Shown: piece by piece, positions 38,331 to 46,850 of the stretch
Layout of the letters: each line of letters begins with the position of its first letter
Position numbering within the stretch: the stretch's first letter is position 1
DNA from: AP-15 sp963762575
Lineage (GTDB): Bacteria > Pseudomonadota > Alphaproteobacteria > ATCC43930 > CGMCC-115725
NCBI GenBank assembly: GCA_963762575.1
Contig: CAVXLL010000011.1
Coordinates: 124,001 to 188,000 of the forward strand
Direction of reading: 5' to 3'
DNA: 64,000 nt
Position numbers and translations under genes: made by a program
Notes under the pieces: model-generated
What the model was told of the DNA's origin: nothing
The model's database searches: none
Seen by the model: only the letters and a program-made list of their open reading frames with translations

Positions 38331-38712
38331 CGGCGTCACTATCGCGGATGCGTCCGCCATTCTTGCATTGCTGAAGCAAGAGCCGTTCTCCAAGCTGGAT
38401 CCTCAGCGGCTCTTTCGGGCAACGATCAGCGCCGTGAACTTATCCGAGGTACTGGAGAGGCTTTGTTCCGGGGGCCTGACGGAGATGGAAGCGGAGGAAG
38501 CGGTCGCGGAATTGAATTTACGGGTAGCGGATTTCGACGAGCCGCAGGCGCGCTTAGCGGCACGTCTGCGAGCGCGAACACGCCGGGCTGGGCTCTCTCT
38601 CGGTGATCGCGCCTGTTTGGCATTGGGACTGCTCCTTGAATGCCCGGTGGTCACAGCCGACCGGGCCTGGGCGAGAGTCGATGTCGGAGTTGAGATCCTT
38701 CTCATCCGTTGA
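38323..38712 (+). CDS. vapC: PIN-domain ribonuclease toxin VapC
   Basis: 129 residues from a GTG start. The PIN acidic residues are present: Asp in VTIADASAILALL, Glu in NLSEVLERL, Asp in SLGDRACLALGL and Asp in VVTADRAWARV. It is coupled to the AbrB antitoxin, forming a VapBC-type module. It is intact and sits directly next to the disrupted methionine-synthase locus. Confidence 0.9.
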   Translation: MNDGVTIADASAILALLKQEPFSKLDPQRLFRATISAVNLSEVLERLCSGGLTEMEAEEAVAELNLRVADFDEPQARLAARLRARTRRAGLSLGDRACLALGLLLECPVVTADRAWARVDVGVEILLIR

Positions 38713-38780
38713 GGCCATCTTTCATCCGAGCGATGGAGCGGCTAACCTCAAGCAGGCTCAGCCGAACCCGGAGGCGGCAG

Positions 38781-39749
38781 ATGAAGGATCTCGCAGACAG
38801 GATCGCGGTCGTTACCGGCGGCGGCTCGGGAATGGGACGAGAGCTCGTCCGCCAGCTGGCCGCCGAGGCCTGCAATGTCGCAATGTGTGATGTCTCCGAA
38901 GAGGGGATGGCGGAAACCCGGCGGCTGTGCGAGGCGGCGGGGTTGCCGCAGGGGCTGCGCGTTACCGCGCATCTCGCCGATGTGTCCGAGGAGGCGCAGG
39001 TCGAGCGATTTCGTGATGAGGTGGCCGAGCACCACAGCACCGACAAGATCCATCTCCTCTTCAACAACGCCGGCATCGGCGGCGGCGGCAGCATGTTCGC
39101 CCATGGCCGCGAGGAGTGGGAAAGGACGTTCAACATCTGCTGGGGCGGGGTCTACAACTGCACCCGCGCCTTTCTGCCAATGCTGCTGAAGGCGGAGGAG
39201 GGCCACATCCTGAATACCAGCAGCGTCAACGGTTTCTGGGCGTCGGTCGGACCACATCTTCCGCATACCGCCTATTCGGCGGCAAAATTCGCGGTGAAAG
39301 GCTTTACCGAGGCGCTCATCACCGATCTCAAGATCAACGCGCCGCACATCAAATGCTCGGTCGTCATGCCCGGCCATATCGGCACCTCGATCCCGCTAAG
39401 CTCGCGCAAGATTCAAAGCGGCAACCTCTCCGACGAGATCGATGCGAGGCAGATCGAGCAAGCGCGGGCCCGCATCGCCTCGATGGGCCGAGACGTGTCG
39501 AGCCTGTCGGACGACGACATTCGCAAGATGGTAGCCGAGCGCGAGCGCCGGCTTCGCGAGGAGGCGCCGACGAGCGCGGCCGAGGCCGCGACAATCATTC
39601 TCGACGGGGTCAAGGCCGACAACTGGCGCATCCTGGTCGGCAACGATGCGCACCAAATCGATGAATTGGTCCGAGAGGCCCCGGAGCGCGCCTACGATCT
39701 CGACTTCTTCGAGAGCCTTGCCGCCAAGGCCGGCTGGCGTATCCCGTAA
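38781..39749 (+). CDS. Short-chain dehydrogenase/reductase
   Basis: 322 residues from ATG 38781 (GGAGGCGGCAG upstream). Classical SDR: TGGGSGMGRELVRQ for NAD(P) binding, LLFNNAGIGGGGSMF, catalytic Ser in LNTSSVNGF, and the YSAAKFAVKGF Tyr/Lys pair, then VVMPGHIGTSI. A longer C-terminal region (about 225-322) rich in Arg/Glu is typical of the 300-330-residue SDR subgroup. Asp in CDVSEE suggests NAD preference. Substrate unknown. Confidence 0.9.
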   Translation: MKDLADRIAVVTGGGSGMGRELVRQLAAEACNVAMCDVSEEGMAETRRLCEAAGLPQGLRVTAHLADVSEEAQVERFRDEVAEHHSTDKIHLLFNNAGIGGGGSMFAHGREEWERTFNICWGGVYNCTRAFLPMLLKAEEGHILNTSSVNGFWASVGPHLPHTAYSAAKFAVKGFTEALITDLKINAPHIKCSVVMPGHIGTSIPLSSRKIQSGNLSDEIDARQIEQARARIASMGRDVSSLSDDDIRKMVAERERRLREEAPTSAAEAATIILDGVKADNWRILVGNDAHQIDELVREAPERAYDLDFFESLAAKAGWRIP

Positions 39750-39752
39750 TCG

Positions 39753-40851
39753 CTAATCGAAAGTGAGGACGGTGCGGGCGACTTCGCCGGCTTTCATCGC
39801 GCGGAAGGCTTCGTTGATGTCGCCGAGACGGCCGCGCTTGGTGACCATGTCGTCGAGATTGAGCCGGCCTTGGAGGTAGAAGTCGAGATAGAGCGGGATG
39901 TCGGTGCGGAAGCGGTTGGAGCCCATGCGCGAGGTCTGCACCTTGCATTCCGGGCGGATCGCCATCCATGGGAACTCGATCATCGCGTCGGGCGGCAATA
40001 CGCCGACGATCGTCGCGGTGCCGCGGATTGCGAGGCTCTCGATAGCCTGCCGCACCAGCTTGGCGTTGCCGACGGCCTCAAAGGCGTGATCGACTCCGGC
40101 GCCGCCGGTCAACGCGCGCACGGCCTTGACCGGGTCGTCCTCGGCACTGTTGACAAAATCGGTCGCGCCGGCGCGCGTCGCCATCTCGCGCTTCGATTCG
40201 AACATGTCGACCCCGATGATCTGGCGGGCACCGCCGATCCGCGCCCCCTGGATGATCGACAGCCCGACACCGCCGCAGCCGAACACCGCCACGGTCTGCC
40301 CGGCCTCGAGCCCTGACGCAGCGCAATGCCGCGCCAACGCCGGTCAACACCCCGCAGCCGACCAGCGCAGCGCGGTCGAGCGGCAATTCGGGGTCGATCT
40401 TCACCAGCGAATTCTCGTGCAGCAGCATCTTCTCGGCATAGCTCGAAATGCCGATGAACTGGCGAAATGGCTGACCCTTCTGCGAGAGCCGCGGGGCCGC
40501 ATGGTCGGGACGCGTGACGATGCCGCCGGTACACAGATTTGGATGGCCGGAAAGGCATTGCGGGCAATTGCCGCAAAAACCCGAAAGGCAGGCCACCACG
40601 TGATCCCCGGGCTTGACCGTGGTCACATCCGCGCCGACCGCCTCGACGACTTCCGCGCCTTCATGGCCGAGCACGATCGGCCGGTCGAGCGGGAACCTTC
40701 CGACCCCGTCGACGACGTGAAGGTCGCTGTGGCAGACGCCGGTGGCCACGGTGCGCACCAGCACCTCGCGGCCCCACGGTTTGTCGATCTCCACCGCCTC
40801 GATCGTCAGCGGCTCGTGCACCTTCCGAAAGACGGCTGCCTCGATCTCCAT
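39753..40851 (-). pseudogene. Zinc-dependent alcohol dehydrogenase, frameshifted
   Basis: From ATG 40851 (GGAGGAGAAC upstream): MEIEAAVFRKVHEPLTIEAV, the catalytic zinc residues in GVCHSDLHVV and GHEGAEVVEAVG, and the structural zinc Cys set CGNCPQCLSGHPNLC. After VLTGVGAALR the frame must change near 40330; the next frame continues CAASGLEAGQTVAVFGCGGV and the NAD site, to the stop at 39753. Class III/NDMA-dependent-like medium-chain ADH by sequence. A single indel; the gene is otherwise well conserved. Confidence 0.85.
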
Positions 40852-40871
40852 GTTCTCCTCCCGGTACGGAT

Positions 40872-43352
40872 TCAGTCGGCAGCGGCGCTGTGATGGTGGT
40901 GCCGCTCGTAGTGCCGCGCCGGTGTGTTGATCGGTTCGATCAATGGCGCCGCGCCGAAGGACGCGGCCTTGCGCGCTGCCGGGGCGTCGGCGTAAAGCGT
41001 CGTGCGCTGGCGTGGTTCGCGCCCCAATGAGCGGATCAATCCCTCCATGCTCTCGGGCGGCATTTCCTGGCCGTGCACCGCGCCGGCGGCGCGGGTGATG
41101 CTTTCGTTCATCAAGGTCCCGCCGAGATCGTTTGCGCCGGCCTTTAGACACGCGGCGGCACCGCCGGTGCCCATCTTGACCCAGGAGGTCTGGATGTTGG
41201 TGATGACCGGGTGCAGCACGAGGCGCGCGACCGCATGCATCAGCACCGCCTCGCGGTAGGTGGGGCCGCGGCGGGCGCGGCCCTTCAGATAAATGGGCGT
41301 CTCCATTGGCACGAAGGGCAACGGCACGAACTCGGTGAAGCCGCCGGTCCGGGCCTGCAATGCGCGGATGCGCAACAGGTGCCGCGCCCAGTGCTCGTAC
41401 CGATCGATATGGCCGTACATGATCGTGACGGTGCTGCGCAGCCCGACGGCATGCGCGGCCTCCATGACTTCGAGCCATTGCCCGGTCCTGATCTTGTCGG
41501 GGCAGATCACGGCGCGGACCTCGTCGTCGAGGATTTCGGCCGCGGTGCCGGGCAATGAGCTCAGCCCGGCCGCCTTCAGCTCACGCAGGAAATCGGGGAC
41601 CGAACGGCCGAGCGTCTTGGCGCCTTGCCAGATCTCGAGCGGCGAGAAGGCATGGATGTGGATATCGGGCACCGCTTCCTTGATCGCGCGGCAGACCGCG
41701 AGATAGGTGTCGCCGGTATATTCCGGGTGGATCCCACCTTGCAGACAGACCTCGGTTGCGCCGCGGTCCCAGGCTTCCTCGACCCGCCTCTGGATCTCGG
41801 GGAGGTCGAGGTTGTAGGGCCGGCCACGCAGGTTTTCGCTGAGCTTCCCCTTTGAGAACGCGCAGAACTGGCAGCGGAAATAGCAGATGTTGGTGTAGTT
41901 GATGTTGCGGGTCACGACATAGCTGACCTCGTCGCCATTGACCCGTTGCCGCAGCTCGTCGGCTGCCCGGCACACCGCATCGAATTCCGCCCCGCGAGCG
42001 GCGAAGAGCCGCGCAATATCCGCCTCGCCCAGCGCTTCTCCGGCGGTCGCCTTAGCGAACACCGAAGCTAGCCTGCCCTCACCCGCCTCGCAGCGCTCGG
42101 CACCCTCTCCCGTACTGCAGGAGAGGGGGGACCCAGCCCACCGGGCTGGGTGGGTGAGGGTGGGTGGCTCGATATCGGCGCCGGGTACCCAGTCGTCGGT
42201 TCGTGCAAGACCGTCCGCATCGATTCCGCGAAGCACCGCGGTGCGCAGCGCGGGATCTACCCAACGCTCCACTTCGCGCGCGTAAGCTGGGTAGATCGCC
42301 AGCCGCTGAACCAGCGTTTTGCCGGCCGCAGCGGTCTGCTCGGCCAGCCGGTCGAGTGCCGGCCACGGCCGCTCAGGGTTGACGTGATCGGGAGTGACCG
42401 GCGAGACGCCGCCCCAATCGTTGATCCCCGCGGCGATCATTTCGGCGAGAGCGCCGGGGTTCAGATTGGGAGGCGCCTGGATGTTCATCTCCGGACCGAA
42501 GATCAGCCGCGCGACGGCGATGGTCCAGAGATGATCGTCGAGACCCGGCTCGGGCGCTTGGGCCATCCGCGTCCCGGGCTTGGCCCGGAAATTCTGGATA
42601 ATGATTTCCTGCAGGTGTCCATAGCGGTCGTGCAGGTCACGCAACGCCAACAACGACTCGATGCGCTCGCGCCGGGTCTCGCCGATGCCGATCAGGATGC
42701 CGGTGGTAAACGGTACCGGCCCCTCGCCGGCCATGCGGATGGTTTCGAGACGCAGGGCCGGGTCCTTGTCCGGAGAACCGAAATGCGGCCCGCCGCGGCG
42801 GCGCAGCCGCTCCGAGGCGCTCTCCAGCATTATCCCCTGAGAGACCGACACCGCACGAAGTCGGTCGATGTCGGCGGGTGTCATCACCCCGGGGTTAAGG
42901 TGCGGCAACAATCCGGTTTCGCGCAACACCAGCCCTGCCATTTCGGCAAGGTAAGAAAGGGTGGTCTCGTGCCCGAGTTGCCCCAACGCTTCGCGTGCCG
43001 CGCCGTATCGCAACTCGGGCTTGTCGCCCAAGGTGAACAATGCCTCATGACAGCCCGCACGGGCTCCGGCACGGGCAATCCCGAGCACTTGTTCGGCGCT
43101 CAGATAGGCGGGCTCGCCCGTGCGCGGCGGATGGGCAAACGTGCAGTAATGGCAGACGTCTCGGCACAATTGGGTCAGCGGGATAAAGACCTTGCGCGAA
43201 TACGACACGACGTCGCCATGCGCCTGGTCGCGCAACCCCGCCGCAACCCTCATCAGCGACTGCAAATCAGAGTAGTCGGCCAGCGCCAGCGCCTCGGCTG
43301 CCGACAAACGCCGTCCGGCCTCGACGCGTGACATGATCTCGTCGGTGGTCAT
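40872..43352 (-). CDS. fbiC: FO synthase, fused CofG-CofH (FbiC type)
   Basis: An 826-residue bifunctional radical-SAM enzyme making FO (7,8-didemethyl-8-hydroxy-5-deazariboflavin), the F420 chromophore. The N-terminal CofG domain has C63-C67-C70 (LCRDVCHYCTF) and the CofH domain has the second cluster in ICYFRCQFCAFSKGK (about 488-495). The start at 43352 (MTTDEIMSRVEAG) overlaps the cofC stop by 4 bases; upstream frame is shadow of cofC. The linker at about residues 398-438 is encoded by a palindromic repeat plus a segment reading SVFAKATAG. It is the last gene of the cofE-D-C-GH operon. Confidence 0.93.
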   Translation of the reverse strand: MTTDEIMSRVEAGRRLSAAEALALADYSDLQSLMRVAAGLRDQAHGDVVSYSRKVFIPLTQLCRDVCHYCTFAHPPRTGEPAYLSAEQVLGIARAGARAGCHEALFTLGDKPELRYGAAREALGQLGHETTLSYLAEMAGLVLRETGLLPHLNPGVMTPADIDRLRAVSVSQGIMLESASERLRRRGGPHFGSPDKDPALRLETIRMAGEGPVPFTTGILIGIGETRRERIESLLALRDLHDRYGHLQEIIIQNFRAKPGTRMAQAPEPGLDDHLWTIAVARLIFGPEMNIQAPPNLNPGALAEMIAAGINDWGGVSPVTPDHVNPERPWPALDRLAEQTAAAGKTLVQRLAIYPAYAREVERWVDPALRTAVLRGIDADGLARTDDWVPGADIEPPTLTHPARWAGSPLSCSTGEGAERCEAGEGRLASVFAKATAGEALGEADIARLFAARGAEFDAVCRAADELRQRVNGDEVSYVVTRNINYTNICYFRCQFCAFSKGKLSENLRGRPYNLDLPEIQRRVEEAWDRGATEVCLQGGIHPEYTGDTYLAVCRAIKEAVPDIHIHAFSPLEIWQGAKTLGRSVPDFLRELKAAGLSSLPGTAAEILDDEVRAVICPDKIRTGQWLEVMEAAHAVGLRSTVTIMYGHIDRYEHWARHLLRIRALQARTGGFTEFVPLPFVPMETPIYLKGRARRGPTYREAVLMHAVARLVLHPVITNIQTSWVKMGTGGAAACLKAGANDLGGTLMNESITRAAGAVHGQEMPPESMEGLIRSLGREPRQRTTLYADAPAARKAASFGAAPLIEPINTPARHYERHHHHSAAAD
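42076..42160. repeat. Palindromic repeat embedded in the FO synthase coding sequence
   Basis: Nested hairpins: CCCTCACCC (42076-42084) with GGGTGAGGG (42152-42160), CCCTCTCC (42103-42110) with GGAGAGGG (42120-42127), and ACCCAGCCC (42131-42139) with GGGCTGGGT (42143-42151). It resembles the intergenic element at 3134-3263. It keeps the reading frame open and adds residues such as PTLTHPARWAGSPLS. Confidence 0.8.
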
Positions 43353-44023
43353 CCCCAAGGCTCTCCTATACCTGCCGCGGCGGGCTGCAGGTCCAGCAGT
43401 GCATGCGCCCGCGTCGCCGATGGCACAAGCGTTAATGCAGCCAGATCCTCCGGTGTATCGACATCGAGCGCAATGCCCGGCAGGCGCAGCACGGTCGGGC
43501 GGATGCCGCATGCATCGGCCGCGCGCAAATGCGGAAAGAAGCTGTCCTCGCCAAAACGCAAGGGCACCGCATCCGGCGGCGAGCAGATGATCGCGTTCGA
43601 CCCTCGCTCGTCGCGCGACGGAGCGATCGTGAACGACGGCGCCGGGCGATGTGCGGCGAGAAGCTGCGTGATCTCGGCAGGAGTGACGAGCGGAATGTCG
43701 CCGGGCACGGTCAGCATGCCGGGACACCCCCCCGCGGCGAGGAGCCTTGCCGCCGCCGCAACCGCTCCGGTGTGCCCGTCGCGGGCGCCTGTTTCGATAA
43801 TTCGTGCATCATAGCGTGCCGCCAACCGGCGCGCGGCGGCGTCGACGGTCACGACCGCGAGCCCGCCGAGACCTTGCGCCGCGGTGAGCGCCGCCAGTAC
43901 GTCATCGAGCATCGCCAGCATCAGCGTCCGCCGCCGCTCGGGCGGCAGCACCGGCGCCAATCGTTCCTTGGCCCGATCCAACTCCTTAACCGGGACTACC
44001 GCCCACACGCCCACGTCAAACAC
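43349..44023 (-). CDS. cofC: 2-phospho-L-lactate/phosphoenolpyruvate guanylyltransferase
   Basis: 224 residues, MobA-like nucleotidyltransferase fold: VWAVVPVKELDRAKERLAPV at the N-terminus (nucleotide and Lys site), MLTVPGDIPLVTPAEI with the metal Asp, and FGEDSFFPHLRAADACGIRP, GIALDVDTPEDLAAL at the end. It activates the three-carbon acid (phospholactate or PEP) with GTP for F420 assembly. It overlaps cofD by 8 bases and the FO synthase by 4. Confidence 0.93.
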   Translation of the reverse strand: MFDVGVWAVVPVKELDRAKERLAPVLPPERRRTLMLAMLDDVLAALTAAQGLGGLAVVTVDAAARRLAARYDARIIETGARDGHTGAVAAAARLLAAGGCPGMLTVPGDIPLVTPAEITQLLAAHRPAPSFTIAPSRDERGSNAIICSPPDAVPLRFGEDSFFPHLRAADACGIRPTVLRLPGIALDVDTPEDLAALTLVPSATRAHALLDLQPAAAGIGEPWG

Positions 44024-44945
44024 CGCGGCCGGCCACCGCCAGCACTGCCCTCGCCAAGGCTTCGCGATCCTCGATGGTCGACATCAATGTGCGCGCCAGT
44101 CTCACCGGAATGCCGAGGTCTTCAACCTCGCTCGCATCCGCCTCTTCGGCGATGAAGACGTCGAGGATGTCTTCGTAATGCCGCGCGACGGCAGCGGCGC
44201 CGACCGGGAGACCGAGCTCGGCCATGATCTTGGCGGTCGGGCCCTTGACCGCCTTGCCGCCAATGATCGGCGAGACCGCGACAACCGGTGCCCGGCAAGC
44301 GCGCAGCGCGTCGCGGACACCAGGTAAGCTGAGAGCCGGGTCGATGCTGAGAAACGGGTTTGAGGGGCAGATCACGACCAGTTCGAGATCGTCGGCGAGC
44401 GCGGCGAGAAAATCGGGGTTGGCCCGCGCCTTCGACGCGCCGGCATAGGCAATCTCGCGGACCATCGGTGACGCGCGAAGCCGGACGAAATAGTCCTGGA
44501 AGTCGAGCCACCCTTCGTCGGTTCGCAGCCGCGTGCGGACGCGGTTATCACTCATCGGCAAGAGTCGTGCTGAGATGCCAAGCCGGTGCCGGAAATCCTC
44601 GGTGATCTGCGAAAGGCTCTCCCCGGCTGCGAGCAGTCGGGTGCGCTCGACATGGGTGGCGAGGTCCCCGTCGCCGAGCTTGAACCAGGTTTCGCCGCCC
44701 AGCGCCTCGAGCGCCGCCATGAAGGTCCAGGTCTCATTACGCCTGCCCCATCCCAGTTCCGGGTTGTCGAGGCCGGCGAGCGTGTAGAGCAGCGTGTCGA
44801 TATCCGGCGAAATCGCGAGGCCGAGATGCTCGAAATCGTCGCCGGTGTTGGCGACGACGGTCAGCTCTCCCGATGGCAAAACGCGGTAGAGCCCGAGGGC
44901 CAGCTTGGCGCCGCCGATCCCGCCCGACAGCGCCAGCACGCTCAT
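44016..44945 (-). CDS. cofD: 2-phospho-L-lactate transferase
   Basis: 309 residues from ATG 44945 (MSVLALSGGIGGAKLALGLY), which overlaps the cofE stop. Signatures: VVANTGDDFEHLGLAISPDI, a CofD hallmark, GWGRRNETWTFMAALEALGG, LGDGDLATHVERT, and ICPSNPFLSIDPALSLPGVR. It joins the GDP-activated acid to FO, giving F420-0 or its dehydro form. Confidence 0.95.
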   Translation of the reverse strand: MSVLALSGGIGGAKLALGLYRVLPSGELTVVANTGDDFEHLGLAISPDIDTLLYTLAGLDNPELGWGRRNETWTFMAALEALGGETWFKLGDGDLATHVERTRLLAAGESLSQITEDFRHRLGISARLLPMSDNRVRTRLRTDEGWLDFQDYFVRLRASPMVREIAYAGASKARANPDFLAALADDLELVVICPSNPFLSIDPALSLPGVRDALRACRAPVVAVSPIIGGKAVKGPTAKIMAELGLPVGAAAVARHYEDILDVFIAEEADASEVEDLGIPVRLARTLMSTIEDREALARAVLAVAGRGV

Positions 44946-45712
44946 CGGAAGAGGTCGTGCTCGGTGGGCCGGATCAAGGCGGCGGCTGGCACCTCCGGAG
45001 CGGACCACGCGAGCCCGCGGACCAAGACCATCGGCACCGCTTCATCGGCCTGGCCCATCAGCAATCCCGCGGCGGCGGCGATTTCGTCGGCAAAGCCGGT
45101 TTCCGTTACCAGCAATTCCCGCCCGAAAAGATCAGGCTGACCGCGCATGTCAATCAGCGCCGGCAGTCCTGCGGCGCCCAGCGCAATGCCGACCGTGCCC
45201 TTGCGCCAAGGCCGGCCAAAGCTGTCGCTGATGATGACGGCGACATCCGTCCCAGAAATTTTAGCGAGCTCCTTCCGAAGGGCGAGCGCGGAGCCGTCCG
45301 GGTCTTCGGGTAACAGCAGCACCCGTTCGCCGCCGGCCTGCGTCGGCAGGTTCGAATGGTCGATGCCGGCATTCGCCATGACAAAGCCGAGCCGGTGCTC
45401 GACGATCAGCAACCCCGGGCGATGGCGCACAACCCGTTTCGATTCCGAAAGCACCACCTCGACAAACCGGGGGTCTTTGTCGGCCTCAGCGGCGAGCGCG
45501 ATCGCTCGTTCTGAAGGCTCGACCGTCGTCACATCTACATAACGCCCCTCGGCCTTGGAGACGATCTTCTGCGCCACCACGAGCACATCGCCGGCTTCGG
45601 GGATGATCCCGTTTGCTGCAAGGGCCGCGGCGGCGATCACACCGAGATCGTCCCCCGGCTCGACCAGCTTTATGCCGGTAAGCGGAAGAAGGGTCAGCCG
45701 GTCGGCGGCCAC
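44942..45712 (-). CDS. cofE: Coenzyme F420-0:L-glutamate ligase
   Basis: 256 residues, about the length of archaeal CofE (shorter than actinobacterial FbiB, which has an added nitroreductase-like domain). Motifs: LVEPGDDLGVIAAAAL, DVLVVAQKIVSKAEGR, LGFVMANAGIDHSNL, VIISDSFGRPWRKGTVGIAL, and LLVTETGFADEIAAAAGLLM. It adds glutamates to F420-0. First gene of the overlapping operon cofE-cofD-cofC-fbiC. The absence of an FbiB C-terminal domain leaves open how the dehydro form, if made, is reduced. Confidence 0.93.
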   Translation of the reverse strand: MAADRLTLLPLTGIKLVEPGDDLGVIAAAALAANGIIPEAGDVLVVAQKIVSKAEGRYVDVTTVEPSERAIALAAEADKDPRFVEVVLSESKRVVRHRPGLLIVEHRLGFVMANAGIDHSNLPTQAGGERVLLLPEDPDGSALALRKELAKISGTDVAVIISDSFGRPWRKGTVGIALGAAGLPALIDMRGQPDLFGRELLVTETGFADEIAAAAGLLMGQADEAVPMVLVRGLAWSAPEVPAAALIRPTEHDLFR

Positions 45713-45724
45713 TCTATTCTGATC

Positions 45725-45807
45725 CGTCGCCCCCGCGAAAGCGGGGGCCCAGAGCTTCAGGCGACCAAGTCCGCGGCCCCTGGACCCCCCCTTTCGCGGG
45801 GGTGACG
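45725..45807. repeat. Palindromic intergenic repeat (CCCCGCGAAAGCGGGG type)
   Basis: Outer arms CGTCGCCCCCGCGAAAGCGG and the complement ending GGGGGTGACG enclose 30 unrelated bases; each arm is itself a hairpin around GAAA/TTTC. This form of repeat is common in alphaproteobacterial genomes. It lies in the operon's upstream region between cofE and the Fgd-like gene. Confidence 0.8.
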
Positions 45808-45826
45808 AATGTCCGGTAATCCCGCA

Positions 45827-46828
45827 TCAGCCGAGCTTCGACCTCAGCAACGGCAGCACCTGTTCGGCGTAGAGCTTGAGGAAGCGGGGCTGGTCGGGGC
45901 CGGGGGCGTGGAAGACGAGGTGGGTCAAGCCGAGCTCGGCATAGGGCCGGATCTGGGCCAGCTGCTCCTCGGGGTCGGAAGATACGATCCAACGGCTCGC
46001 CGCCCGCTCGATCGGCAAGGCGTCGGCCAGCCGCTCCATCTCGCGCGGATCCTCGACGCTCATCTTCTCTTCGGGGGTCAGGGCGAGCGCCGCCCAATGC
46101 CGCGTGTCCTCAATCGCCCGCTTGGGATCGGTATCGAAGGAGACCTTGACCTCGATCATCCGTTCGAGATTGCCGCCCGGCCGCCCCGCCCGCTTGAGGC
46201 CCTCCTCGACTTTTGGAAGCAATGTCTCGCGATAGAGCGCATCTCCCTTGCCGCTCGTGCAAATGAAGCCGTCCCCGATCTCGCCGGCCATGGCCGCCGC
46301 GGTCGGGCCCGATGCGGCGATCCAGATCGGCACCGGCTTCTCCGGGCGGTCGTAAATCGTCGCCGCCACTGTGCGGTAATACTGACCCTCGAACGTGACG
46401 CGTTCCTCGGTCCACAGCCGCCGGATCAAGGCGATCAACTCGCGGAGGCGCCCCTGTCGCTCCTTGAAGCCCGGCCATTTCATGCCGGTCGCCGGCACTT
46501 CGTTGAGCGACTCGCCGGTCCCGACGCCGAGCACGACGCGGTCGGGGCACATGACTCCGAGAGTGCCGAACGCCTGGGCGACAACCGAGGGGTGATAGCG
46601 AAAGGTCGGAGTCGCGACACTCGTGCCGATCTGGACACCCCGGGTCTTGGCGCCGAGCGCGGCCAGCCAGGCAAACGAAAACGGCGCGTGTCCGCCGGAG
46701 TGCTTCCAGGGCTGGAAGTGGTCGCTGACAAACACCGAGTCGAACCCGACCTCCTCGGCGAGGCAGGAAAACTCCAACAGCTCGCGTGGTCCGAATTGTT
46801 CGGCCGACGCCTTGTATCCGAGCTTCAA
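45827..46828 (-). CDS. F420-dependent glucose-6-phosphate dehydrogenase-like protein
   Basis: 333 residues starting at a TTG (46828 or 46831) nine bases after AAAGGAGC; no ATG is nearby. The sequence follows mycobacterial FGD1: LKLGYKASAEQF, VSDHFQPWKHSGGHAPFS (His and Trp of the active site), ATPTFRYHP, GVGTGESLNE (acidic residue), ICTSGKGDALY, TPEEKMSVEDP and ASRWIVSSDPEE. The three phosphate-binding residues of FGD1 (two Lys and one Arg) are all conserved, which supports a phosphorylated sugar substrate. It could instead be another F420 alcohol or hydroxy-acid dehydrogenase of the same clan. It lies beside the F420 operon on the same strand. Confidence 0.8.
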   Translation of the reverse strand: MKLGYKASAEQFGPRELLEFSCLAEEVGFDSVFVSDHFQPWKHSGGHAPFSFAWLAALGAKTRGVQIGTSVATPTFRYHPSVVAQAFGTLGVMCPDRVVLGVGTGESLNEVPATGMKWPGFKERQGRLRELIALIRRLWTEERVTFEGQYYRTVAATIYDRPEKPVPIWIAASGPTAAAMAGEIGDGFICTSGKGDALYRETLLPKVEEGLKRAGRPGGNLERMIEVKVSFDTDPKRAIEDTRHWAALALTPEEKMSVEDPREMERLADALPIERAASRWIVSSDPEEQLAQIRPYAELGLTHLVFHAPGPDQPRFLKLYAEQVLPLLRSKLG

Positions 46829-46850
46829 CAATTGCTGCTCCTTTGAGAAG

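Noticed and set aside
43353..43727. 125-residue N-terminal extension of the FO synthase
   Set aside because: It lies entirely over cofC in another frame; the ATG at 43352 overlaps the cofC stop in the normal operon manner.
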